A DNA stretch of 64,000 nt from Neoceratodus forsteri. Lineage: Eukaryota > Chordata > Ceratodontiformes > Ceratodontidae. Below the pieces are notes generated by a model that did no database searches, was not told the origin of the DNA, and saw only the letters and a list, made by a program, of their open reading frames with translations. Where the stretch lies: positions 195,024,501 through 195,088,500 of the forward strand of contig CM057458.1 in the NCBI GenBank assembly GCA_016271365.2. The letters are read 5' to 3'. The position numbers and the translations under genes are program-made. Shown here one piece after another: positions 11,786-21,335 of this stretch (position 1 is its first letter; each line of letters opens with the position of its first letter).

Positions 11786-12510
11786 TCAGTTTACTGAGGT
11801 CCCCGGGCAAAATCGGCGGCAGGAAGAGACTTGGCAGTTGGGTTTTTGAGTGGGGGAGGACCAGAAACAGAGGATAGGGGAATGGTCACTGAGGGAGTTG
11901 GCTAGGACATTAACAGAGTTGATTTTATGGGGGTGATTGGAAAGTACTATGTCGAGGAGGGAGCTGGTGCCACTTGACTGGTTAAATCTGGTAGGAAGGG
12001 TGACTAACTGAGCTAAGTCAAGGACAGTAAAGGAGTCCTTTATGTGCGCAGTGGTGGAGCCAAGCCAATTTACATTGAGGTCACCTAAGACAAGCTGCTC
12101 AGCTTTATGGGGCAGGGAGGAGGGGTAGTGTGTAAGGGTGTGGATTGCAGGTCCCTGGGCCCATGGGGGTATGTATGCAGTTGTTAGATAGAGCGGGCCC
12201 CTGCCCGGGTTGGGGGAGATTTTTAAAGTGATGGCTTGGGCACCATGACTGAGCTTGGGGGCAGGGAGAGCATGGCAAAGGAGGAAGTCACGTACATAGA
12301 CTGCACATCCACCTCCACGCTTACCGAATCTATCCTCACGGAATAGGGCAAAACCAGGGAGGGAGTCAGTTGAGTCAGGGGTTGATGCACAGAGCCAGGT
12401 CTCCACTACGGCAATGATATTGGGCCTGTGTTGAGAGACCCAGCACTGGAGTGCAGCAGTTTTCTTTGGGAGGCTACAGATGTTTACTGAGGCAATGAGG
12501 GGGCCACACC
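11786..12510 (-). pseudogene. LINE AP-type endonuclease (element A)
   Basis: The longest intact piece (206 codons from 12406) starts inside the domain; the frame continues upstream to about 12510 through NICSLPKKTAAL and IIAVVETWL. Recognisable APE-endonuclease blocks follow in order: ETWL with the catalytic Glu, RGGGCAVYV, LGDLNVNW, LLDIVLSN and SDHSPILC with the catalytic Asp-His. This domain nicks target DNA in L2/CR1-type retrotransposition. It ends in broken frames before the RT part, so it is a pseudogene segment. Confidence 0.85.
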
Positions 12511-12959
12511 CAGCCAGGTGCGATGGGGGGATAGAGGATCCAAGACCAGGGTTGGGGTGGACATTCCCGGGGAGCAGGAGAAGTAAGGTGATAAGTCTTC
12601 AGAGTGGGCTGCGGCAGTTGGGGTTGTTATACTGGAACTGCTGTGAGGATCTGGTGGGTGGGGGTGCAGGGGATGGGTAGGGAGCTAAGGGTGGGTGTGG
12701 CTAGGGTGGGGTGAGGCCATCCTGTTCTGGGGTGGGGGTCAGTGTTGGTGGTGGGTGTGGTGGGGTGACACGGTGGTCCAGTGTGAGAGGTGAGTTAGGG
12801 ATGGGACGGGGGATACAGGGTGGGGGTGGATGTGGTTAGGTAGCATGGGGGATGAGCAAGCAGGATGATCATAAGAAGACTAAGCATACGAGCCAACATG
12901 CCTATGGTTGGTAGCAAAGCAGCAGAAGGAAAGGAGGAAGGGTCCTGCTTTGCCAAGGT

Positions 12960-15360
12960 GGATTCAGGGGTTGTACCACAGACCACAATATGTCCACACT
13001 ATCATCTTTAGGAGGATCTCTCAACAGACTGTGAGGGAATGGCAAGGCAGATTCCTGTGTGGAGGTGGAAGTTTTGTGCAGAGCTGTTTTTTTTTATGTT
13101 TGGTGTCAACACGGACAGAGATGTGTAAGTTCTTATCCATCCACACACCAAGTTACTTGAAGTAGGAGACTTCTTTAAGTGAGGTACAATCCAGGGTTCA
13201 AATGACTAGGAGGGAAGTTTATGATGCAGAGCAGCTTGCCATCTGGTGCCAAAAGTCATGGTAACTGTCTTTTTGGACTTTTAGGTGAGGTGGTTCAAAC
13301 AGAACCAGTGCTGAATGCAGTCAAAGTCATACTGAAAGGATGCCTCCAGCTCAAGGACTCAGGTATCAGTAGTGTAGTGGATGGTGTCATCCATGTACAT
13401 GTGTGTGGTGGTGGAGACACAGACAATTGGGAGGTCACTGAGGAACAGAAAGAAAAGGATGGGACCCAACATTGAGCCCTGGGCCACTGTGACAGGGCTG
13501 AATAAGGTTTTGTCCCATTTGTTATGCAGAAAGGGTTAAGCACAAGGATCTGTTCTGTCCTCTGCTTTTCTGTCTCTTGTCTGTCTGGTTGTGCAACCAA
13601 ATTTTCTTGTGAGACCTAGGAACTGATCACTCTGACAGTTTCGCAGTTTTCTGCCTCTCACTATCTCTCTGCCGCTGTCCCTTGCTATTTCTGTCTTTTC
13701 TTCCCCCTTGCATATCTGCAGGTATAAGAATATATGTGAATCTTTATGTGGAAATGTTACTGATACTGGGATCCCTTTGTTTAAAACTGTATATAGTTTC
13801 ACTGTTCAGATGGTTACAAAAAGCTATTTGGAACTCAAGAGGTTAACCTAAGATGCAGTTTTTAAGCCCTTTGCAGAGCTGTGAACAAGAGGTCAGTTCT
13901 GAGACACTATGTACTGTTTTGCTGCACCTGCAAGGAATGAGACTTACAAGAACATTCTGTAAACTTATAAGAACATTCTATGAGAAGCAGGCTCTCTTAA
14001 TGAGTTCTCGGACAAAGACATAAACTGAGCAGCAATGATGTTGCTAGGGAGACAAGGAGAGTGAGACAGCAAGACTGAAACTTGGAATTAGAGATATCCT
14101 CAGATGAAGAACTTTGTTTTCTATGTTTGTGCTGCCTTTGTAAACAGTTATACTGAAAAAAACTATTTTTTATTTTGCTGTTATTAAGAAAAATAAAATG
14201 CTATTTGTGAATTTTGAAACTGCTCGTGGTTTTCCTATGCTTCCTGCCCTGTGCCTCGATGACAGGCACCATAGAGGTGATGGGAAGGGAAGGGCATAAG
14301 GCATCAACAACCTAGACTGACTAGTGTTCGCATGTGTGGTAAGATCAGAACCAGCCCACTGTGGTGTGGGACAGTCCTGCAGCACTCAGTTTCTTCAGGA
14401 GGGTATGGTAAGCCACAGTACTGAGGGCTTTAGCAAGGTCAATTAACATGGCAATGATAACGTGGCCCAGGTACATTCCCTAGAGACTGGCATCAGTGAC
14501 ATAAAGGACAGAAGAGACAGTAGAATGGCTCTTGAGAAAGTCATATTAGAAAGGGGGATCAAAAAGGGGAAAGGAGGGAAGGGGAAGATGAGTCAAGGAA
14601 GGCAGAAGGTTGAGATAGAGCCAACTTTTTCTGGAGTTTAATTAAATTAGGAAGATAGGATCATAACTACCAGGGGAGAAGCAATCATACTTCTTGAGTA
14701 AGGGAAGAACTTTAGCCTGTTTCCAAGCAAACAGAGCAGCACTGAGAAGAAAGGAGAGGTTAAGGGGTGTAATGAGAGAGGCAACAATAGCTGAAGCAGA
14801 GAGATTTAGGAGTTTTGGGTCAAGACCATCAAGACTGTGACCCTTGAAGGGGTTGAGTGAGCACAGAGCAAACAGGGTAGCAGCTGGACTGATAGGAAAG
14901 AAGGAGAAGAAATATAGGGAAGGCATGAGGGAAGGGGAGAACAGTGACAGGAGTAGAGGTTACAGTGCAACTGGTGGTTGACAGCAGCAGCTACTTCAGT
15001 GGGGTAGAGAGGAAAGGGGGAGCCATCAGGTTTGATAATTTGGTAGGTTTATTGGGAGGGTAGACCAAAGAGGAAGTGGGCAACCTGCCAAAATTTAGAT
15101 GAGGAATTGAGATTGACTTGCATACTGGAGACAGTCTATGCAGCCTTAACCACTCTAAGGAGCTCTTTGCTGGAGTTTCAGAGTTCCTTGTATCTCTGCA
15201 GGTCCTCAGGGTCACCAGAAACCTTGTGGCAATGGGGTGGGCTGTGTCACAATCTCTTGAAGAAGGAAATGAGGTTTATAGTAACCCAAGGGAGGTGGTT
15301 TTCACATACTCTGATCCTCTTTAGGGGGATAACTTGTGCTAGACTACGGTAAAACAGAGT
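12960..15360 (-). mobile_element. L2-type LINE (element B), RT part, split by a solo LTR
   Basis: A second minus-strand LINE, more decayed than element A. RT pieces are visible at 14926-14642 (GLDPKLLNL then WKQAKVLPLLKK), about 14530-14390 (MLIDLAKALSTVAYHTLL, equivalent to FIDLSKAFDTV), 13485-13445 (AQGSMLGPILFFLFLSDLP) and 13400 (a YMDDT catalytic variant). The linker before RT is at 15215-14991. The palm is interrupted exactly before GxxQGS by the LTR insertion at 13488-14264. Endonuclease-like remnants at 18465-18780 may be its 5' part, displaced by later insertions. Confidence 0.75.
13488..14264 (+). mobile_element. Solo LTR, 777 bp
   Basis: The segment begins TGTGACAGGG and ends CGATGACA, the TG...CA ends of LTRs. 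It is flanked by an imperfect 5-bp duplication (GCCAC at 13483-13487, GGCAC at 14265-14269). An AATAAA signal lies at 14192-14197, about 70 bp from the 3' end, as expected for a plus-strand LTR. Removing it brings together the two parts of the element B RT around the GxQGS motif. No internal retroelement sequence remains, so it is a solo LTR left by recombination. Gypsy-type versus retrovirus-type origin cannot be told from the LTR alone. Confidence 0.7.
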
Positions 15361-15396
15361 TTAAATAAGAACATGGCCTCTTCAGAAAGATATATT

Positions 15397-15448
<52 letters not shown>

Positions 15449-15456
15449 CAGACAGA
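15397..15456. repeat. (TAGA)n microsatellite
   Basis: About thirteen TAGA units in an uninterrupted run, ending in GACAGACAGA. Confidence 0.95.
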
Positions 15457-16235
15457 GTGAAGCCTGCCAGGATGAAATGCAGTGTCACAGGTCTCCTGCA
15501 TGACAAAAGGAATTAACTCCCATTCAAATTGCATTGCTTGTTGCAGTAACTACTGCAGAATTCTGCAGAGTTGGGCTTCATCCTGGTGGGCTTCATTCAC
15601 TGTAGATAAACAGATAAAATCATTATTTTTATACAGGAAAAACATGGCATTAGGGACATTGTACTCTGTTTACCAGACAGTCCTGTGTTAAATTCTTAGC
15701 AATTACTCTAACAATACAATAAGTCATAGTGCATTACAAATTTACATTTAATAGAATAGTAGACAGTACCAACAACAATCATTGTATCTATGTACATTTA
15801 CATATAAGTGGGAAACATTCATCCAGAGCATTAATAAAACCATGATGAGAAGACAAAGTATGTACTGTAAACGGCACATCAGAGAATGTGTAGAGAGAAG
15901 CCCATTCAGAAGCATGAAGTACATTGAGGAGGAATGCCAAGTTGAGGGACCTGAATGATCTGCCCCAGATGTAATTATTAGGAATTTTTCGGGCAGTGAA
16001 TTGTTTGGACACAGTAAACCATGTGTATTCACTAAAGGAGTCTGGGAGGGGACCAGCAGTATGAATGCAGCGTGGGTGTGAGAAAAGAGCCTTGTCAAGG
16101 AGGGAGTAATTGGAGGAGTGTGACCTGTATCAGTTATGGGGAAGCCAAAAACCCAAGTGATTCAAGACTAAGGCAAAGGGAAGCCACTGGACAGGCAGTC
16201 TGAACCTCCAAACAGTGCAGTCCTGCAAGCGATGA
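15457..16235. other. No intact gene; probable minus-strand L2 3' region
   Basis: Minus-strand reading at 16100-15750 gives low-complexity open frames without RT or endonuclease blocks. Phrases such as AATTATTAGGAATTTTTCGG resemble degraded L2-type C-terminal sequence, but I cannot place the boundaries. Confidence 0.35.
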
Positions 16236-16239
16236 AAGC

Positions 16240-16850
16240 CTGGACAAATTTCTCAGAGATCTAGATAAAAAGGTTGACACCTTTAATAACAGAATGGTGG
16301 TGCTTGAAACTAAGATGGATGGGATTACTCTGGACAGCCAAATGACTGAAACAACAGCTGAGAAGGTGATGGTGATGGCTGCTGGTGTGGTACAGGAAAA
16401 TAAAATACTGCATATGCAGCTTGAACAACTCCAGAATGGAGCTCACCAAACCTTTTAGGCATTCCTGAAAATCAAGATGGGGAAGATCCAATAACCTTTG
16501 CAATGGCTCTTTTGCAAGCACAGTTAAACCTGGATCTGAATGGCCTCATAATAAAAGTCTACCGAATTACGCCACACAGACAGTCAAGGGACGGGCGACA
16601 CCTCGGACTCTGTTACTGGTAACTGCTGGCATACACATTTGGGATACTGTACTACAGACAGCTAAACTTAAGGGACAACTTGTGCTGGAAGATGGGAGAG
16701 GTTTCATTGCTTCCCTGACTTTTTCTATGCTACCTGACAGAGAAGAAATTATTTTCAATTCAGCCAGACTAGAGCTTCATCAGTTGGGGATTGCACGCAC
16801 TTTGTTTCTGTTGGCGAACCTTAGGCTAAACCTACTCTGGTAAGACATTT
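16240..16850 (+). pseudogene. L1/Tx1-like ORF1 protein fragment
   Basis: Plus-strand reading across several frames gives an L1 ORF1 pattern. A coiled-coil-like start (DKKVDTFNNRM, VVLETKMDGI) is followed by GIPENQDGEDPITFAMALLQ and IIKVYRI. The C-terminal domain then shows ILY/VLQTAKLKGQLV, GFIASLTFSML, REEIIFNSARLEL and LGIARTLFLLANLRL, which parallel the LQAAR, FxDLS, R..F and L..PA.L blocks of L1 ORF1. ORF1 is an RNA-binding chaperone of the L1 particle. At least four frameshifts or stops are present. ORF2 is not found downstream, so the copy is internally deleted. Confidence 0.7.
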
Positions 16851-16904
16851 CTCTTTTCTGACCTGGTAGAACCAGGAAAGAAAGTCCTTAAAATTAAAGA
16901 AGAT

Positions 16905-17425
16905 TTGCTGGCCTGGTGGTGCTGAGGGTTGAGGCACTGGACATCACACCTCGCGCCATGCCGGCAATCTGAGTTTGCGAACAAGCCCAGGCCGCCGGGG
17001 GTCAGCAGGCGGGAGGGAGAGAAGATTGAGCATCTGGAGGACTGCTCTCAGGGGGAGGGTCCCACATCATCCTGCTCGCTGACTGCCCTCTGGTGGTGAC
17101 TGGAGGGCAATACGGGTCAGGAGGTGCACTCCGACATGATTACGTCGGTAGGGAGGGGGGGACGGGACAAAAACAAGGAGGATAAAGGAGCCTGGCAGGT
17201 CTCCATGATGATCCAACACACCGAGGGCCAACCATGGCTTCTGGATTGGGTCTCTGGGAAGAGTGCACCACCTTCCCAGCCCCGCCACAGGGGGCAAGCC
17301 ATGGGGGAATTCCAGGGTCGGCTAAGTGCGGTGCAGTGGGACATGAGAGAGAGTCCCTCCTCGGAGGGCCAAAGCCTCTGCCAGGGCTCCAGGGAGGATA
17401 AAACCCTATATAAAAAAAAATTTAA
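16905..17425 (+). repeat. tRNA-type SINE (family S1), copy 3, near full length
   Basis: The head GGCCTGGTGGTGCTGAGGGT at 16912 is followed by GAGGCACTGGACATCACACC, a B-box-like GAGTTTGCGAAC, and the shared GATTGAGCATCTGGAGGAC block. It ends near 17420 in CCCTATATAAAAAAAAA after a CCCTCCTCGGAGGGCC block. It sits between the L1-like ORF1 and the presumed L1 3'UTR, so it inserted into that L1 copy. At about 515 bp it is the best representative of the family here. Confidence 0.7.
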
Positions 17426-18460
17426 GATGATTATCAGAAGCAGCAATCTATTGGTCCTGCTGATGATGATGGGGACTGAACTCTGAGACTGAATTGTTTC
17501 AATTATCCCATCTAACATGTTTGACTGCAATAATTATATTAACAGAGACTGTAATGTTTAAGTAGTTTTAAAGCCATTCTACAATGTTTGAAATCTATTT
17601 CATGTCTGGTGACCCTGTATTGGGACCTGAGTTGGCTTTTTATTATGTGGGGAGTTGATTGATACCTGCTCTTTTGGTGGGTTTAGACATTTTTATAAGG
17701 CTGTGATGGTATGTCAAAGTGGAGGCTCTGGGGTACAAGGAGGCCGTTGCCGCTTGGAGTCAGTTGGCTCTCAGCAAAGTTAAACAGCTCCTTGCACATA
17801 GCCTGCAGCTCTGGCCCATGTTTGTCAGATTTCCTCCAAACAGCAAATAACATTCCTAAATTATTGCATTGTCCAACATCTATGTACGCTAATATCTTTC
17901 TACAGTATAGACTTAGTGCACTATTCATCTCCTTAAGGCACATTTTATAAGGCCTTATTTCCATTTGGGGAATGTTACTTCTTTGCTTGGGGACCAGCTG
18001 TTATAGCTCTAGGACTAAGTTGGATTGATCTGTTTTCTTATACTGGGTAACTATTCTATTATGTTAGAGTTTGGATTCTGTTGGGTTCCATTGGGTACAT
18101 CATCTTACTTTATTGGTGTCATAGTATCGAATTAAAGAATTTACATGGACTTTTGAAAGTCCTATTGGACACTTTCAAGAGTGTTATCACTCACAACATT
18201 ATCAAGTCACTTAATTTTGATGAATAGTCCATGGTCATGGCACTTTAGGCCACCTTTTGGGACATAAAGATTCTTGTTGCATATATTGGTACCCCCACCC
18301 CACCCCCAGATATCGTAGCAATGGGAGAAAGAATGGATTTCCTTTGTTTGTAAACTCTCACTTTATTAATTTCTATGTCTTGGAACCAAGGGAATGTTTT
18401 ACAGTATGTATGTTATTATTTTTGTAACTGCAATAAAAAGAAATAAAAAAAAAAAAAAGG
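17426..18460 (+). mobile_element. L1-like 3'UTR and poly(A) end
   Basis: The segment ends in GTAACTGCAATAAAAAGAAA followed by a run of A at 18447-18460, the usual end of an L1-type element with an AATAAA signal just upstream. T-rich sequence without ORFs from 17960 to 18440 fits a 3'UTR. Together with the ORF1 remnant at 16240-16850 it makes an L1 lacking ORF2. It is interrupted by the unidentified insert at 17690-17953. Confidence 0.55.
17683..17964 (-). CDS. Unidentified 93-codon open frame in a ~260-bp insert
   Basis: The minus-strand frame is open over the whole insert. It has a mixed, protein-like composition (several Cys, Leu, Lys; MCKELFNFAESQLT; CRKILAYIDVGQCNNL) unlike the broken LINE frames around it. 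The insert is bounded by direct repeats ATTTTTATAAGG (about 17690) and ATTTTATAAGG (about 17943), which look like a target-site duplication. I do not recognise the protein. It could be a fragment of a retroposed host mRNA; splice sites are not convincing, so an exon is less likely. No poly(A) is visible. Confidence 0.35.
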   Translation of the reverse strand: MEIRPYKMCLKEMNSALSLYCRKILAYIDVGQCNNLGMLFAVWRKSDKHGPELQAMCKELFNFAESQLTPSGNGLLVPQSLHFDIPSQPYKNV

Positions 18461-18464
18461 GAAG

Positions 18465-18780
18465 AATGTGGGCTAAGCTGGGTAGGTTCCAAGATGAGTT
18501 GAGAGAGGCTGAACAACTCAAATGTTTGGTAGGGGAAGTTGTAGGAGAAGGAGAGTCAACTGAAATTAGTGTCCTTTAAAAGAGTGAGTTCCCCTTGAGA
18601 GGAGTGAGTAAGGAAGGTATAAAATAGATCAGGAATTATGTCTGGATTAGGCTGGGAGCAGACATTGATGCTACCTACATAGATGGGAAGAGAGGAGAGA
18701 AACTGTAGTTCATACAGGGGTGGTTCATGGGAATAGAGGGAGGCAGCCTGAGTAGTAGTTAAGTACTGTAGTTATTGCTT
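18465..18780 (-). pseudogene. LINE endonuclease C-terminal remnant
   Basis: Minus-strand reading gives FLSSLPIYVGSINVCSQP and TPLKGELTLLK-type blocks, which loosely parallel the ...GDFNVH... region of L2-type endonucleases. Decay is heavy. It directly abuts the L1 poly(A) run, so the L1 may have inserted into a longer minus-strand LINE (element B). Confidence 0.4.
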
Positions 18781-19079
18781 CAAAAGTACAGTTTAAAATA
18801 CTTCAAAGGGTTGTCTTTTTGTGTTTGAAATGTAACTATATATTGCTTAGATTCTTGAATGTACAGAAATTTCAGTGGATATGATGCACTGTTTTAATTA
18901 GAGTGTTGCATCATTCTTTTTTAATTGACAGCAACAAATGTATAATTAAAAAAGGGTCAGTCAATAAGGCAATGTAATGTTGAAAGATACTTAGGTTTCT
19001 GTGGAGTACTGCTTTATTAAGAGAAAGAACACATACTGTTTGTGTCTTTAAGAATTTTCACAGTAAGTAAACCTCAGGA
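18781..19079. other. No gene seen
   Basis: AT-rich sequence with no recognisable element. Confidence 0.5.
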
Positions 19080-19400
19080 CTTCTGTGATGCAGCAACAGT
19101 CGGCTCTTTTAAACACAAACTGCTCAAACACCTTCTCACCACGGGTACCTGTGCCTGCCCCCACTAAATCCCGCCTCAAGTCAGTAATCCCATTGCCGTA
19201 GTCTGCACTTACCCTCTAGTACTTCTTAACCCTGTCACTGTTCCACTGGGTAGCCCCGACCTTGCACTACACTGACCCACAGTCCACTCCCATAGCCCTG
19301 CCATGCCCACCACCTCTCTTCCCTACCCCTACCCCTCCACCTCCTACCCTCACCCACCCCCTCCTCTTATCATTACTTCTTCATCTCCCCCCCCTTTCAG
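19080..19400 (+). repeat. L2-type LINE 3' end
   Basis: Plus-strand reading starts with DAATVGSFKHKLLKHLL, the typical very C-terminal LINE pattern (SVxxFKxxLKxHL). A C-rich 3'UTR follows, similar in style to 48340-48810. Upstream coding is absent. Confidence 0.5.
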
Positions 19401-20334
19401 TATAGTGTAACCATGTCCCCAGCAAAACACAGGACAGGGAAGCTGGCATGCTGGCTTGTGCTCCTGGCCCCTATGGTTCTAGTGCAGTGTCTCCATGTGG
19501 AGAACGTTGTTTGCTACCTGCGTGTCGTGTGGCCTGCATTGTTCTGGCATGCTTCATTTTCTGCTGCCAGTATTGATGGCACTGTTTTTGCCGCTTTATT
19601 TCTGTCTACTTTATTTTGTTCTGCGATATTACTGACTGGAACCAATTTTCCTAATACATGTGTTGATATGTTAGACCACTGAAAATGTAGTCTTACTATC
19701 ATGTCCATCTGCTATGATTTGTGTGGCATGGGGGCCCTACAATGATATATGCATCAATCTTTGCTGCATGCATCATTCTTTTGCTGTAAATGTGGCATAA
19801 CATCTGAAAACAGCAACCAGATGTCATGCCACATTGATTGTGCCACAGATGCACACTTAAATCGGGACATGTGCCTGAGGCATAATGGCTGGAAATCCAA
19901 ACCCATGGATCCCATTTTCAATTCTTCAAAAGACAGATGAAAGATTGCCTTCCAAGCAACCACCGTAAGAGAAACTCGCTGCCAGAGAAACTTGTAGCTC
20001 ATCAATACCATTCCTTGGTTGATCAGCAAGAGCTGCACAAATGTCAGGCAACCCACAGCCTCCCTCCCTGGGACCTGAGAGCACCATTTCAGCGATGCAC
20101 CCAGCCACCAATTGGCTTAGTGTGGGATTCTTCTGTCTTGATTGTCAACCCTGTTTGATTGGATGGAGCTGCATATTGTTCTGGTGAAAATATTTAACTA
20201 CAGTACCATGAAGCTCCAGAAATGATAGTTACTGTTTAGGACTCCCATTCTACTTTCTACTCTTATCTAGCCACTGAGACCCACTTGGGGTGTGTATTAA
20301 TCTGAACTGCCCAAAATATATTTTTCCATAGAGG
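19401..20334. other. No recognisable gene
   Basis: Open frames of up to about 100 codons occur on both strands (for example 19413-19682 plus and 19754-20056 minus), but none shows a conserved domain or consistent codon pattern. A decayed element is likelier than a gene. Confidence 0.45.
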
Positions 20335-20905
20335 ATTTTCTCCTTGTGCCATGGCTGAGGCAGCTTATCAGTCCTGCCCCATCCTCGCAGACTGGCAAAC
20401 GCCTCTTCTGGGACCTACCTTTGGTCAGGCATCCACACAGATTACTCCCTGTGGTGGAGTCAGTCGGATAAGGGCTAACCTCTCCCCAGAGACTCAAATT
20501 CAATTCAGACCGAAGTGGTCCTGGGTGACAGTGCATGTCCATGGATGGACGTGCAGGGCTTCATTAAGCCCCAGCTCCCATTTTCTACTTTTCACTCTAT
20601 TCCCTTGCTGTGGCCGACTTGAATGCTTGCATGTGAAGGTAGGCATGTATCACAAAGATGCAGTCCCTCCCTTCCATGCCACCTGTGCAAGCACTACCAC
20701 CAGGCCTCCACCTGGTGGCTGTGAGAGGTCAGGCAAGCATGCCCTCCCTTCCTAGCAGAGGAGAGCAGTTCCTTAGACACTTGATCCTTTTCCTCCTGGC
20801 TGATGCCTGACAACCCAAGTCCACATCTGAACCCAGGTCACCAGCATGTTACGAGGTGTGGCATCCAGTGTCTCAACCTGTAGCATCACTGGGCCAGCAT
20901 AAGCT
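20335..20905 (-). repeat. tRNA-type SINE (family S1), copy 4
   Basis: The reverse complement of 20800-20900 gives the head (GGCCCAGTGATGCTACAGGT then GAGACACTGGATGCCACACC) followed by GTGACCTGGGTTCAGATG, a near-consensus B box. Homology to the other copies continues toward 20335, though the 3' boundary is soft. Confidence 0.6.
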
Positions 20906-21335
20906 TCCCAAATATTATGCGTATGCGGCATTCAGAATAAATTCTGGATATTCCTGAATTTGGTTGACATTTAGATTTTACCCACCTGTCTCTCCTCATT
21001 ATTGTATGCAGGCCCCCATCCTCCAAGTACTTTCTGATTGCTTACCTACTCTTTTGAACATCCCCTCCATCTTCTGGGACACACCACTGTGTGCATCAGT
21101 CACATCTGCATGGGGTAGGGGGCAGTGGAGTCAGGTCCTTTAGGTCTGACTGGATCCTACATAATTAAATCCATCATTAAAATAAACGTTCGCCTTAACC
21201 TTCAGGTTGCCATTCCCCAGTTGGTACACTAATGTGTGTAGTGGGACTGATTGGCAGCCAAGGGACATGCAGGCCTCAAAACAATCACTTGGCTGGGGGA
21301 GTGAATAGTTGCTGAAGTGATGATGGGGCTCAGTT
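20906..21335. other. No gene seen
   Basis: Unassigned sequence between a SINE and a CR1-A copy; no ORF with domain similarity. Confidence 0.45.

Larger units (their letters stand above)
9335..12960 (-). mobile_element. L2-type LINE (element A), long defective copy
   Basis: A minus-strand non-LTR retrotransposon. Its 3' end lies at about 9335, marked by a TTTATTTATTTTTATTTATT run, i.e. an AAATA-type tail on its own strand, beside GTCAAAGACTCATTTACAAA. Going upstream come RT (10249-11320) and AP endonuclease (11786-12510) segments in the correct order, then a G-rich region to about 12960 that may be its 5' end. Frames are broken several times. Endonuclease plus a YADD-type RT and the short tail place it in the L2/CR1 group; assignment inside the group is inferred. 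Confidence 0.8.

Noticed and set aside
19413..19682. Hydrophobic 89-codon ORF as a membrane protein gene
   Set aside because: No conserved motif, no splice signals and no similarity; it lies between repeat fragments.
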